A program made the position numbers and the translations under genes. Under the pieces are notes generated by a model that was given only the letters and a program-made list of their open reading frames with translations, searched no databases and had not been told where the DNA came from. From positions 1 to 5,090 of the forward strand of contig JALZUF010000170.1 in the NCBI GenBank assembly GCA_023301785.1: a stretch of 5,090 nt of DNA, in the 5' to 3' direction. The DNA comes from Alphaproteobacteria bacterium. Lineage in GTDB: Bacteria > Pseudomonadota > Alphaproteobacteria > Micavibrionales > Micavibrionaceae. The stretch's first letter is position 1. Every line of letters begins with the position of its first letter. Of this stretch, positions 5,084 through 5,090 are shown one piece after another.

Positions 5084-5090
5084 GTAACGT

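Overview
The window looks like a chromosomal segment of a moderately AT-rich Gram-negative bacterium, most likely an alphaproteobacterium. This placement is an inference. It rests on a TatD and MazG housekeeping pair, two small lipoproteins with clean lipoboxes, a textbook sigma-54 promoter, and a full consensus binding site for the alphaproteobacterial cell-cycle regulator CtrA (TTAA-N7-TTAAC). I could not assign a genus.

Layout, left to right. Positions 1-131 hold the 3' end of a plus-strand gene that resembles the antibiotic-biosynthesis-monooxygenase (ABM/YgiN-like) family. Its stop codon abuts the start of a TatD-family metal-dependent DNase (132-941), which ends in an intrinsic terminator built partly from its own last codons. 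Facing it is a short minus-strand gene (921-1187) for an 88-aa single-membrane-segment protein. That gene has a near-perfect sigma-54 -24/-12 promoter about 45 bp upstream of its start codon. Behind it lies an AT-rich, non-coding stretch (1188-1450) with an ~80-bp nested inverted repeat. Next comes a minus-strand 100-aa lipoprotein (1451-1753).

At 1937 a plus-strand 184-aa lipoprotein begins. It has no Shine-Dalgarno sequence, has an extended -10 box ending 7 nt before the ATG, and has a CtrA box in place of a -35 box, so it is a candidate leaderless, CtrA-regulated gene. mazG (2559-3341) follows in the same direction. It converges, with a 3-nt gap, on a 549-aa, acidic, very lysine-poor protein on the minus strand (3345-4994) that carries a ~58-residue Glu-Pro dipeptide tract. 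That gene has its own promoter at 5031-5060, flanked by a perfect 9-bp inverted repeat and a second CtrA-like site pointing out of the window.

TatD and MazG are conserved maintenance functions (3'-exonuclease/DNase and nucleotide-pool sanitation). The other four complete proteins are not recognisable as named families. The most notable signals are regulatory: a sigma-54 promoter and CtrA boxes in front of small envelope-associated proteins suggest that part of this segment is tied to cell-cycle or motility/envelope programmes. No mobile element, CRISPR array, tRNA or rRNA was seen.
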